Part shown: positions 8,754-16,284 of the stretch, one piece after another
How positions within the stretch are numbered: position 1 is the stretch's first letter
Layout: every line of letters begins with the position of its first letter
Assembly: GCA_910577365.1 (NCBI GenBank)
Contig: CAJTMU010000012.1
Location: forward strand, 1 to 39,463
DNA: 39,463 nt
Reading direction: 5' to 3'
From: an uncultured Oscillospiraceae bacterium
GTDB taxonomy: Bacteria; Bacillota; Clostridia; Oscillospirales; Ruminococcaceae
The notes under the pieces: model-generated
Databases searched by the model: none
Told to the model about the DNA's origin: nothing
Seen by the model: the letters and a program-made list of their open reading frames with translations, nothing else
Program-made: the position numbers and the translations under genes

Positions 8754-9269
8754 TTAAGATAAACCGCATAACAGATACAATTCTTTTATGCAAGGTGTTT
8801 TATATTCAATATATTGATCTATATTGTCAGGAAAAAGTTTTGCAGCCTCTTCCTTAACCTTACTATACTTTTTTACCGCTTCAGGATTATTCCTAAGAAA
8901 ATCTCTGAATGTGGTATGACGCAGCAATTCATTGGAATTCTGAGGGCATACATACAGATGATGTCTCTGTAAATGCGGCTTGTCAATGTATTTAAAAGCT
9001 TCCCTGTCTTTTATCCCAAGGTCGCCTACATGAATGTAACCGATAGCACCCAGCCTTCTTACAATACTGTCAAAAACCGTATATCCGCTGATAACAACAT
9101 CAATATCAATAATTGGCTTTGCGGAAAGCCCTTCGACGGAAGTGCTCCCCACATGTTCAATACATACAATTAAGTCGCCTATTGCGTTTACAAGCTCTTT
9201 CTTTATTTCTTCAAAATCATTTTTCCATTCAGGATTATAGGGTAAAACAATTACATTTTTTGTTTGCAT
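8754..9269 (-). CDS. GrpB family (UPF0157) nucleotidyltransferase-like protein
   Basis: A 171-residue GrpB/UPF0157 protein. The hallmark IEHVGSTSVEGLSAKPIIDIDV stretch is split into the GSTS motif and the acidic DID motif of a nucleotidyltransferase fold. It is followed by HLQRHHLYVC and LRDFLRNNPEAVKKYSKVKEEAA-type family motifs. Its biological role is not established, and dephospho-CoA kinase fusions are known. The ATG at 9269 is chosen because GGGGG precedes it at good spacing. The gene lies between the two enzymes of the carboxynorspermidine route. Its base composition is more AT-rich than its neighbours, so it may be a later insertion. Confidence 0.88.
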   Translation of the reverse strand: MQTKNVIVLPYNPEWKNDFEEIKKELVNAIGDLIVCIEHVGSTSVEGLSAKPIIDIDVVISGYTVFDSIVRRLGAIGYIHVGDLGIKDREAFKYIDKPHLQRHHLYVCPQNSNELLRHTTFRDFLRNNPEAVKKYSKVKEEAAKLFPDNIDQYIEYKTPCIKELYLLCGLS

Positions 9270-9308
9270 ATTGACCCCCACTTATTCTGACTAATTGTTT
9301 TAAATTAT

Positions 9309-9473
9309 TTATCCATGTCCTAATTTGATGAACTTAATTAGCTTCTCAACATCGTTAAAGTTGTCGTAATCTCCATTAACGCCCTCGCGGTGATAGACAA
9401 CGCCGTTTTTCTCGTTGCGTTCAAGGCATTTGATAGCTCCCCGATATATTCCTATTATTTCATTTGCCCGCAC
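9309..9473 (-). CDS. Possible short ORF or gene remnant (54 residues)
   Basis: A minus-strand frame opens with GTG at 9473 and ends at 9309. It has a protein-like, charged sequence ending VEKLIKFIKLGHG. The ribosome site is weak and there is no ATG. The frame is open a little further upstream, to a stop near 9510, so this may be the C-terminal fragment of a lost gene rather than a working small protein. It begins inside the inverted repeat at 9463-9500. I do not recognise a family. Confidence 0.3.
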   Translation of the reverse strand: MRANEIIGIYRGAIKCLERNEKNGVVYHREGVNGDYDNFNDVEKLIKFIKLGHG

Positions 9474-9500
9474 TGAACCTATCTGGTATGTGCGGGCAAA
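9463..9500. repeat. Perfect 11-bp inverted repeat downstream of the dehydrogenase gene
   Basis: TTTGCCCGCAC and GTGCGGGCAAA are separated by 16 bases. The repeat begins 16 bases after the dehydrogenase stop. It could act as a terminator-like or mRNA-protecting hairpin, although no long T-run follows on the minus strand. Confidence 0.7.
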
Positions 9501-9515
9501 GTCAAATACGCTTTA

Positions 9516-10718
9516 TCAATCCACCAAAACAGGGTTAAAGTCCTCCTCCCAAGGCAGCCCCCACTTATTGAGCGCCTCCATGAACGGATCGGGATCAAAC
9601 TCCTCAACGTTATGCACGCCCGCCTTTTTCCACTTGCCCGTAAGCACCATCATCGCGCCTATCATGGCGGGAACGCCCGTGGTGTAGGATATGGCCTGTG
9701 AGCCTACCTCCTTGTAGCACTCCTGATGGTCACAAATATTGTACAGATAGTAGCTCTTGTCCTTACCGTCCTTTTTACCTTGGAAGATACAGCCGATATT
9801 GGTTTTGCCGACCGTTCTCGGACCGAGCGACGCGGGATCGGGCAGCACCGCCTTTAAAAACTGTAGCGGCACAATCTCCCTGCCCTCGAACATAATTGGC
9901 TTTATAGAGGTCATACCCACGTTTTCAAGGCATTTAAGATGCGTGAGATAGCTCTGCCCGAAGGTCATAAAGAACCGTATGCGCTTTATCCCCTTTATAT
10001 TCAGCGCCAGCGACTCCAGCTCCTCATGGTGCAGCAGGTACATATCCTTTTCGCCCACTCCCTTGAAGTTATACACACGCTTTATCTCCATAGGCTCGGT
10101 TTCCACCCACTTGCCGTTTTCTATATAGCTTCCCTTTGCGGACACCTCTCTGATATTTATCTCGGGATTGAAATTCGTCGCGAACGGATAGCCGTGGTCG
10201 CCGCCGTTGCAGTCCAAAATATCAATATAATTTATCTCATCAAATTCGTGCTTCATGGCATACGCCGAGAAAACACCTGTAACACCCGGGTCGAAGCCGC
10301 ACCCCAGAACAGCGGTCAGTCCCGCCTTCTCAAATCTTTCCCGATATGCCCACTGCCAGCTGTATTCAAATTTAGCAGTGTCTTCCGGCTCATAGTTCGC
10401 CGTATCAAGATAATCTACCCCGCACTCAAGGCAGGCGTCCATAATATGCAAATCCTGATAAGGCAGCGCCACATTTATCACAATCTGCGGATGGTACTCA
10501 CGAATAACGCCGCAAAGCTCCTCGACATTATCTGCGTCTACTTTCGCGGTGCTTATCACCGTTTTTGTGGTCGGCTGCAGCTTGTCCCGTATGGCGTCGC
10601 ACTTTTCCTTTGTCCTCGACGCTATCATTATCTCCGAAAAAACCTCGCTGTTCTGGCAGCACTTCGCGATAACAACCCCCGCAACGCCGCCCGCTCCGAT
10701 AATCAATGCTCTGCTCAT
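9516..10718 (-). CDS. Carboxynorspermidine/carboxyspermidine dehydrogenase (saccharopine dehydrogenase family)
   Basis: An NAD(P)H-dependent enzyme that joins L-aspartate semialdehyde to a diamine (putrescine, diaminopropane or agmatine) to give the carboxy-polyamine substrate of NspC. The 400 residues match the family. A Rossmann motif ALIIGAGGVAGVV opens the protein (residues 3-15), and LGCGFDPGVTGVFSAYAMKH near 135-155 and DCNGGDHGYPFATNFNPE near 167-184 are characteristic of the carboxynorspermidine synthase branch. The ATG at 10718 follows AAGGAG at 7-8 bases; the longer frame has no ribosome site. It belongs functionally with nspC. Other saccharopine dehydrogenase-like roles are less likely given that neighbour. 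Confidence 0.9.
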   Translation of the reverse strand: MSRALIIGAGGVAGVVIAKCCQNSEVFSEIMIASRTKEKCDAIRDKLQPTTKTVISTAKVDADNVEELCGVIREYHPQIVINVALPYQDLHIMDACLECGVDYLDTANYEPEDTAKFEYSWQWAYRERFEKAGLTAVLGCGFDPGVTGVFSAYAMKHEFDEINYIDILDCNGGDHGYPFATNFNPEINIREVSAKGSYIENGKWVETEPMEIKRVYNFKGVGEKDMYLLHHEELESLALNIKGIKRIRFFMTFGQSYLTHLKCLENVGMTSIKPIMFEGREIVPLQFLKAVLPDPASLGPRTVGKTNIGCIFQGKKDGKDKSYYLYNICDHQECYKEVGSQAISYTTGVPAMIGAMMVLTGKWKKAGVHNVEEFDPDPFMEALNKWGLPWEEDFNPVLVD

Positions 10719-10734
10719 CTTGAATCTCCTTATT

Positions 10735-10905
10735 TTGATTTGAAATTTTCCGAACAATTGCCAACGATGCTTTGTGTCGTTGGCACTATCTCACCGTAAA
10801 AGCCCGCTCCGCCTCGTTCCGTTCCGCTTTTAAAGCGTATTGCGGAAAATTTCCTGTGTGAGCGTTATGCGGCTTATTAATTTCGGCAACTTAGCTGCGC
10901 TTCTT
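10735..10905 (+). repeat. Dispersed intergenic repeat, related copy
   Basis: This copy lies between speE and the dehydrogenase gene and shares TTGATTTGAAATTTTCCG with copy B. Its distal block GCGGAAAATTTCCTGTGTGAG matches the GCGAAATATTTCCTGCGTCAA of the copy at 20456. The middle is palindromic but has a different sequence. About 260 bases here hold no gene. Confidence 0.4.
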
Positions 10906-10979
10906 TTATGCAGCTTTTAATCGAGAAAACCTTAATACACTGATTTCTTTACTTAATTTGCGAAATCTGGTTATTAAAA

Positions 10980-11840
10980 TCATTTTGCGGCGGGAGTTTC
11001 CCTCAACACGTCTCTTACATTATTGGGCAGCGCAAAGCAGCCGCTGTGCACATACTGATTGTAATACCTTGTCCTTATCCCCTGTGCCAGCCACCAATCC
11101 GCCTGCTGGTCGCGCCTCGGATCAAACCGCTTTGATGCGAACCCGAAAAGCCAATGCCCCGACGGATATGTCGGAATATGCGCCGAATAAACAAGCGCTG
11201 TGGGGAAAAAACTTTTGATTCTGCTGTGTGCGCGTTTCATTATCTCCGCATACTCGTCGTAAAAGGTGCTTTCATGCTGATTTACCAGTATTCCGTCCGA
11301 GGTCAGTGCCTTATAACAGTTGCCATAAAACTCCTTGGTAAACAATCCCTCTCCGGGTCCAAACGGGTCTGTGGAATCCACAATAATGAGATCATACTCG
11401 TTTTCCCTGCCGCGCACGAATTTCAGCCCGTCCTCATAATATATCGTCAGCCGCGGGTCATCAAGCTTTCCCGCCGTCTGCGGCAGATACTCCCTGCAAA
11501 TCTCCACCACCCTGCGGTCTATCTCCACCATATCAATATGCTCTATGCTGCCGTATCGAGTAAGCTCACGTATCGTACCGCCGTCGCCCGCACCTATGAC
11601 AAGCACCCGCTTTATATCGGGATTTGTCGCCATGGGAACATGTGTTATCATCTCATGATATATATATTCATCCTTCTCCGTCAGCATTAAAAAACCGTCA
11701 AGCACCAGAATCCGCCCAAGCTCATATGAATCAAGAATATCTATCTTCTGAAACTCGCTTTGCTCACTTACCAGATGCCGCTTTATCTTTATTGAAAACT
11801 TTATGCTGTCGGTGTGATTTTCTGTAAACCAAAGCTCCAT
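10980..11840 (-). CDS. speE: Spermidine synthase (polyamine aminopropyltransferase)
   Basis: SpeE transfers the aminopropyl group of decarboxylated S-adenosylmethionine to putrescine, or to another amine such as agmatine in some branches. The 286 residues are typical. Visible motifs are the N-terminal LVLDGFLMLTEKDEYIYHEM (residues 45-64), the cofactor loop VIGAGDGGTIREL (81-93) and the catalytic aspartate region IVDSTDPFGPGEGLF (153-167). The ATG follows AAGGAG at 6 bases. SpeD, which supplies its cosubstrate, is encoded upstream on the same strand. The amine acceptor cannot be read with certainty from the sequence. Confidence 0.95.
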   Translation of the reverse strand: MELWFTENHTDSIKFSIKIKRHLVSEQSEFQKIDILDSYELGRILVLDGFLMLTEKDEYIYHEMITHVPMATNPDIKRVLVIGAGDGGTIRELTRYGSIEHIDMVEIDRRVVEICREYLPQTAGKLDDPRLTIYYEDGLKFVRGRENEYDLIIVDSTDPFGPGEGLFTKEFYGNCYKALTSDGILVNQHESTFYDEYAEIMKRAHSRIKSFFPTALVYSAHIPTYPSGHWLFGFASKRFDPRRDQQADWWLAQGIRTRYYNQYVHSGCFALPNNVRDVLRETPAAK

Positions 11841-12120
11841 TTGTTCTCCTTAATTTAAACAAAATTTCAAAATTTACGCTACTCATACTCCGTTTCGCTA
11901 CATACGCTCCACTGAACTCTGTATGCATAGCGGAAACCATGCTTCATTTGCCATTCGCAAAATTTTGCGCAAAATGTTACAAAAGGTCAAAGCAGCCATA
12001 CGATTGTTGTGCAAAACCTTGGCACTTAATGAAATTTCATGCGGCGACACTGCGTGACAATTTGCTTTATGTGCTTTGCCTGCGCGATTATTGAACTGCT
12101 ATCAGGCAGTGTTATACAAA
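11841..12120. other. Gene-free spacer with palindromic sequence
   Basis: About 280 bases between the DUF4375 genes and speE. It contains AAAATTTCAAAATTTACGC, related to the core of the dispersed repeat in reverse, and imperfect palindromes around CATACGCTCC and TATGCATAGCGG. I see no coding sequence or clear promoter. Confidence 0.35.
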
Positions 12121-12600
12121 CTACACACTTTTATTTAATTTATTGCGGTAAAACTCATATGCCCTTTCGCAAAGCAGCGGACCGAGCTTTTCGTCAAAAT
12201 TCTCATAGGTCTTTTCAAGAATTTTCTCATCTTTTTCGGTAAGGTACTGAACAATATCCTCATAGGACTTTATCCTGTCATCGTTCTCAAACCTTGCGAA
12301 AACCTTTTTATAAGCCGTATCAAACAATTTATATACATTATTGCAGCCGACTTTTTTCAGTCCAGTATTTGCGTCCGCAACACGCTTTATGCCCCGCATC
12401 GCATAGGAATAGCAATCATACCCCCGCCCGAGAAAAAACTCGTCAAAACCATTGTTGTATACGTCCGCTGCCAGCTTCCACAGTGCCGCTATCTCCTGCT
12501 CGTACTCGTCAAGTTTGCTCCAGTCACCGTTGTTGGCATTCTCAAGCTTATCGTTAAACTCTATCGCATAGGTGTTCCACAATTCGTCAAAGTCTTCCAC
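12121..12600 (-). CDS. DUF4375 protein, paralogue 2
   Basis: A 159-residue acidic, helical protein of unknown function. The region YEQEIAALWKLAADVYNNGFDEFFLGRG, read in two parts, and the following CYSYAMRGIKRV fit the DUF4375 pattern (nGGFxxff, then an iGA-like helix), the fold shared with the DMP19 DNA-mimic protein. It starts one base after the stop of the paralogue at 12602-13051 and shares with it the blocks EQEIAALWKL, GF..FF...GY.CY.YAMRGI.R and KRAYEFY/CERAYEFY. The pair is a tandem duplication. DUF4375 proteins often behave as immunity-type accessories, but no toxin gene is present. Confidence 0.72.
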   Translation of the reverse strand: MEDFDELWNTYAIEFNDKLENANNGDWSKLDEYEQEIAALWKLAADVYNNGFDEFFLGRGYDCYSYAMRGIKRVADANTGLKKVGCNNVYKLFDTAYKKVFARFENDDRIKSYEDIVQYLTEKDEKILEKTYENFDEKLGPLLCERAYEFYRNKLNKSV

Positions 12601-12601
12601 A

Positions 12602-13051
12602 TCAGACCTCTTTTTTCATTTCATCATGATAGAACTCATAAGCCCTTTTGCAGAGAGCATCACCCTCGTTTTCCCAAAACTCAATGTCCGTATCTCTCAG
12701 GATATCCTCGTCCTCCTCGGTGAGATATTGATAAATATCCGAATAATAGGTGAGCCGGCTGTCCTCCCGAAACTTGTCCAGAACGTCCATATAAGTATTA
12801 TGGAGCATTTGCAGCAGACTGTCACAGCCGATACGCTGAATACCCCTCATCGCATACCAGTAGCACTCATAGCCCCAGTTGCAGAAAAACTGCATAAACC
12901 CGCCGTTGTTTACATCAACGACCAATTTCCACAGCGCGGCTATCTCCTGCTCGTCCCTGTCAAGCTTTTTCCAATCGTTCTTGCACTCGCTGATTAGCTT
13001 TTCGTTGAATTGGATCGAATAATCATCCCATAATTTTGCAAAATTTTCCAT
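12602..13051 (-). CDS. DUF4375 protein, paralogue 1
   Basis: A 149-residue acidic protein, first of a tandem pair. The ATG at 13051 (MENFAKLW) is preceded by AGGAGG at ideal spacing; the upstream alternative is not. Family features are EQEIAALWKLVVDVNNGGF followed by FFCNWGYECYWYAMRGIQR, and acidic helices in the second half (LTEEDEDILRD). It lies about 90 bases downstream of the speA-like gene on the same strand, so it probably shares the speD transcript. Function unknown; DNA-mimic or immunity-like roles are only inferred from the DUF4375/DMP19 relationship. Confidence 0.75.
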   Translation of the reverse strand: MENFAKLWDDYSIQFNEKLISECKNDWKKLDRDEQEIAALWKLVVDVNNGGFMQFFCNWGYECYWYAMRGIQRIGCDSLLQMLHNTYMDVLDKFREDSRLTYYSDIYQYLTEEDEDILRDTDIEFWENEGDALCKRAYEFYHDEMKKEV

Positions 13052-13140
13052 CTTTAACCTCCTGAGCAAGATTTGAAAACATGAATATCAAATCATACAC
13101 TTAGTAAATGTGCCGCAGCAGTTTTGCCAGCGCCTTAAGC

Positions 13141-14604
13141 TTATTTTACAACGTCCAAAAATTCCACCCTCATATCGCGGCAGCCCGTAAGCGAACAGCC
13201 CTTTTCCTTGGCGAACGATATATAGTCAAGAATATCGGCAGTTATGCGTTCGCCCGGAGCTAAAATCGGGATACCCGGAGGATAACACATCACAAATTCG
13301 CTGCATATCCTTCCAGCAGTGCTTTCTATCGGCAGCGTTTCCCGCTCAGCATAGAACGCCGCCTGCGGGGGCATATCCACGGTGGGGTTTATGTATTCGT
13401 GGTCGTACAGTCCAACGGGAGAGCGCCCGTACAGCCGCTTTATCTCCGACAACGCAGATATCAGCCGCTCTATCTCAAGCGTTCTGTCACCGCCCGTTAT
13501 GATAGCCAGTATGTTCCCGATATCCCCGAATTCTATCTGAATACCGTATTCATCGCGAAGCAGATCATACACCTCTATACCCGCAAGTCCCATCGCGCGG
13601 GTGTGCACAGACAGCTTTGTGCCGTCAAAACCGTAAAAAGCCCCGCCGTCACATAGCTCGCTTCCAAAAGCATAATACCCGCCTGCCGCGTTTATCTCAC
13701 CCCGAGCGTAATTCACGTTTTCCAGCGTTTTGGCATAAAACTCCCTGCCGTTAATAGCGAGGTTCTGCCGCGCAAGGTCAAGTGAAGCCATAAGCAGGTA
13801 GCTTGCACTGGTTGTCTGGGTAAGATTGATTATCTGCCGCACATAATCGGGATTTATCCCTTTTCCAAGCAGAAGCAGGGCACTTTGTGTAAGCGAACCG
13901 CCTGTTTTATGCACCGAGACAGCCGACATATCCGCGCCCGCCGCCATGCCCGAAATGGGAAGCCCCTCTCCGAAATAGAAATGTGTGCCGTGCACCTCGT
14001 CGCACAGCACCTTAAGACCGTGCCTGTGCGCGATCTCAACAATTTTCTTTAAATCTGAGCATATCCCGTAGTAGGTGGGATTGTTCACCAGAACCGCCTT
14101 AGCTTCGGGGTTGGCGACCACAGCCCTCTCCACCTCTTCAGGAGTCATTCCCAAAGGTATGCCAAGCCTGCCGTTTACACCGGGGTTCACATAAACGGGA
14201 ATCGCGCCGCACACAACCAGCGCGTTAATGGCGCTTCTATGTACGTTCCGCGGCAAAATAATCTTATCCCCCGCCTTGCACAGCGACATTATCATCGCCT
14301 GTACCGCGCCCGTTGCGCCGTTCACGATAAAAACCGAGTTCTCCGCCCCGAAAGCGTCCGCAGCAAGCTCCTGCGCCTGCTTTATAACAGAAACAGGGTG
14401 ACAGAGATTATCCAGCGGCTTCATGGAGTTCACATCGTTTTTCAGGCAGTTTTCCCCAAGAAATTCTGTAAGCGTACGGTTTCCGCGTCCTCCCTTGTGC
14501 CCCGGCACGTCGAACGGCACAACGCGGTTGAGCCTGTGTTCCCTCATTGCCTCATACAGCGGAGCGCGGCTCTGGTCAAGCTTCATTTCCCTCACCCCAC
14601 ACAT
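13141..14604 (-). CDS. speA: Orn/Lys/Arg decarboxylase, SpeA (arginine decarboxylase)-like
   Basis: A fold-type I PLP decarboxylase that would make agmatine from arginine; lysine or ornithine are alternative substrates. The 487 residues match the short Gram-positive SpeA/YaaO branch without the N-terminal wing domain. Motifs: PFDVPGHKGGRGN near 30-42, FIVNGATGAVQAMI near 92-105, CDEVHGTHFYF near 201-211 and the PLP lysine in SVHKTGGSLTQSA (K233). The frame opens at 14604 behind TGAGG; a second ATG at 14586 (MKLDQ) is also possible. It starts about 10 bases after the speD stop, so the two are cotranscribed. Arginine as substrate is inferred from the family and from the lack of other clues. Confidence 0.88.
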   Translation of the reverse strand: MCGVREMKLDQSRAPLYEAMREHRLNRVVPFDVPGHKGGRGNRTLTEFLGENCLKNDVNSMKPLDNLCHPVSVIKQAQELAADAFGAENSVFIVNGATGAVQAMIMSLCKAGDKIILPRNVHRSAINALVVCGAIPVYVNPGVNGRLGIPLGMTPEEVERAVVANPEAKAVLVNNPTYYGICSDLKKIVEIAHRHGLKVLCDEVHGTHFYFGEGLPISGMAAGADMSAVSVHKTGGSLTQSALLLLGKGINPDYVRQIINLTQTTSASYLLMASLDLARQNLAINGREFYAKTLENVNYARGEINAAGGYYAFGSELCDGGAFYGFDGTKLSVHTRAMGLAGIEVYDLLRDEYGIQIEFGDIGNILAIITGGDRTLEIERLISALSEIKRLYGRSPVGLYDHEYINPTVDMPPQAAFYAERETLPIESTAGRICSEFVMCYPPGIPILAPGERITADILDYISFAKEKGCSLTGCRDMRVEFLDVVK

Positions 14605-14614
14605 CAGAAATACC

Positions 14615-15433
14615 TCAATAAATATTCATGCCGCTGAAAATCTCTATCATCTCACGGCGCAGGCTGTTGGTAATGGCAAGCCGCTCCTGAGGGTGTATCT
14701 CATAAACGTCTGCGTTGAAGAGATAGTTTTGCAGCTCGATCTCTTTAATGAGCATTTTTGTGTGGAATATATTGGATTGGTATACGTTAACATCTATCGC
14801 GTCATATCGCGTCAGAGTTTCCGGAGCAATAAAGTCCTGAATGGAAGTCATTGTATTATCCATAAAGCACTTTTTGCCCGACACATCCCGCGTAAACCCG
14901 CGCACACGATAGTCGATAGTAATTATATCCGAGTCAAAGCTGCCGATAAGGTAATCCAGCGTATTCAGCGGCGATATCTCCCCACAGGTAGCGACGTCGA
15001 TATCCACCCTGAATGTGGAGATCGCCTTATCGGGGTGATACTCGGGAAAGGTATGCACCGTTATATGACTCTTGTCAAGATGTGCGTGAACAGTATTTCC
15101 GAAGCTGTTCTGAAACAGACCCCTGCCTCCGTTGCAGGATTCGTCAATATGGGAGGGGTCTACATGACCCTCCGCAAAGAGAACGTTTACTGAAGCCCCC
15201 TGCGGCTCATAGTCCTGCTTGGATATATTCAGAACTGTCGCGCCTATTTTCGCGGTTACGTCGCAGAGTATTCCGGTAAGTCGTTCGGAGTTATACTGCT
15301 CGTCTATATAAGCGATATAATCCCGCTGCTCCCTCTCACTTTTTGCATAGCACACATCATAAATGTTGAAGCTAAGTGTTTTTGTGAGGTTGTTAAAGCC
15401 ATACAGAGAAAGCTTTTTCTCCAACCCTATCAT
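14615..15433 (-). CDS. speD: S-adenosylmethionine decarboxylase proenzyme (long bacterial type)
   Basis: SpeD makes decarboxylated S-adenosylmethionine, the aminopropyl donor used by SpeE. The 272 residues fit the Escherichia coli-type enzyme rather than the short Bacillus type. Self-cleavage is expected between K121 and S122 in DKSHITVHTFPEYHP, the serine becoming the pyruvoyl cofactor. The ATG at 15433 lies 4-5 bases behind GAAAGG; a GTG immediately upstream is less well placed. It is the first gene of the polyamine transcript, with an extended -10 promoter at 15529-15557. Confidence 0.95.
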   Translation of the reverse strand: MIGLEKKLSLYGFNNLTKTLSFNIYDVCYAKSEREQRDYIAYIDEQYNSERLTGILCDVTAKIGATVLNISKQDYEPQGASVNVLFAEGHVDPSHIDESCNGGRGLFQNSFGNTVHAHLDKSHITVHTFPEYHPDKAISTFRVDIDVATCGEISPLNTLDYLIGSFDSDIITIDYRVRGFTRDVSGKKCFMDNTMTSIQDFIAPETLTRYDAIDVNVYQSNIFHTKMLIKEIELQNYLFNADVYEIHPQERLAITNSLRREMIEIFSGMNIY

Positions 15434-15484
15434 CACGCCTTTCTTGCTCTCGCAGGCGCGTCTTTTTGATTCGGCGCGTTTTCC

Positions 15485-15507
15485 CTGCGGATATATTCTG
15501 CGGATAT
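15485..15507 (-). repeat. Direct repeat in the speD leader
   Basis: ATATCCGCAG occurs twice at 13-base spacing on the minus strand, within the untranslated leader roughly 50-75 bases before the speD start. It could be an operator or an RNA element. Confidence 0.5.
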
Positions 15508-15528
15508 TTTATTCTCACAGTTAAAGTG

Positions 15529-15557
15529 ATTATAACATATTATGCGGTTTTTTGCAA
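15529..15557 (-). promoter_or_regulatory. Promoter of the speD transcript
   Basis: Minus-strand -35 TTGCAA (15557-15552), 17-base spacer, and extended -10 TGTTATAAT with TATAAT at 15534-15529. The predicted start near 15522 gives a leader of about 90 bases. Confidence 0.78.
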
Positions 15558-15616
15558 CGGTTTTTTGAAAAAAATAATTTTTTCTTAATCTTACGAATTT
15601 TTTGCCCGCAGGCAGA

Positions 15617-15895
15617 TCAATCTAAATCGGGCGCATATTTCCATTCTAATTTTACGATGTATTCGCAGCCGAAGCGCGGCAGCTTTGATATCACGTCCAC
15701 AGCGGCTACCCCGCCGTTGAACTGAAAAATAACAAAGTTAGTTTTACCGCCGGAAGAGCTTATTTTAAAATCTCATGCGCCATGTCCCGACAGCACTTTG
15801 ATATAGGTCAGAGTTATTTAGTGCAATTCTTCGGGGTTATCCGCGGTTATTTCAAGACGCGCGTAATGCTCCCGCGCCTTTTGCCCGCCGCTCAT
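15617..15895 (-). pseudogene. Small gene with two in-frame stops
   Basis: The start ATG overlaps the cytidine deaminase stop (ATGA). The frame then runs 92 codons to a TGA at 15617. It is broken by TAA at codon 26 (15820-15818) and TGA at codon 41 (15775-15773), but there is no frameshift. The encoded text looks protein-like throughout, for example KISSSGGKTNFVIFQFNGG and DVISKLPRFGCEYIVKLEW. I do not recognise the family. Two nonsense changes with an intact frame suggest recent loss; recoding is much less likely because one of the two stops is TAA. Confidence 0.7.
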
Positions 15896-16284
15896 TTTAT
15901 CCACCACTCGGGCGTAAGTTCACCCAGCGTTGTTATCTTCATATTTTCATAATCAAGCATGATCTCGATATCCTTGTACCTCCCCGGCATGAGCTGCGTC
16001 ATAAGCTCGCGGCAGGCTCCGCAGGGCGCGCCCGCTTTGCCGTCGGGCATTATCGCCAGCACCTTTGTCAGCTCGTTCTCGCCGTTGGTTATCATATTAA
16101 ATATTGCGTTGCGCTCCGCACAAATTCCCAATGTACAGCAGGTATCGACGCACACTCCCATATATATTCTTCCCGAAGCGGACAGCACCGCCGCGGAAAC
16201 TCCTCCCGCGTCAACATAGTCGGATATTTTCCGCCCGTTCTGCATAGCTTTCGCCGCCTCGTACATCTCCAGCCACACGTTCAT
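15892..16284 (-). CDS. cdd: Cytidine deaminase
   Basis: A zinc enzyme that hydrolyses cytidine or deoxycytidine to uridine forms in pyrimidine salvage. The 130 residues match the tetrameric Cdd size. The catalytic CAERNA (C55, E57) and the PCGACRE motif (C88, C91) supply the zinc ligands and proton shuttle. The ATG at 16284 overlaps the stop of the GNAT gene (ATGA), which points to translational coupling. Some close relatives are blasticidin-S deaminase-like, and the C-terminal TPEWW tail is slightly unusual, so the exact nucleoside preference is open. Confidence 0.9.
   Translation of the reverse strand: MNVWLEMYEAAKAMQNGRKISDYVDAGGVSAAVLSASGRIYMGVCVDTCCTLGICAERNAIFNMITNGENELTKVLAIMPDGKAGAPCGACRELMTQLMPGRYKDIEIMLDYENMKITTLGELTPEWWIK

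Noticed and set aside
9463..9500. Strong intrinsic terminator for the dehydrogenase gene.
   Set aside because: The 11-bp stem is perfect, but the minus strand after it lacks a T-run and the loop is 16 bases, so only a generic hairpin is claimed.
15617..15895. Selenocysteine recoding at the TGA of the small broken gene.
   Set aside because: A TAA stop precedes it in the same frame, and no SECIS-like hairpin directly after the TGA is apparent.
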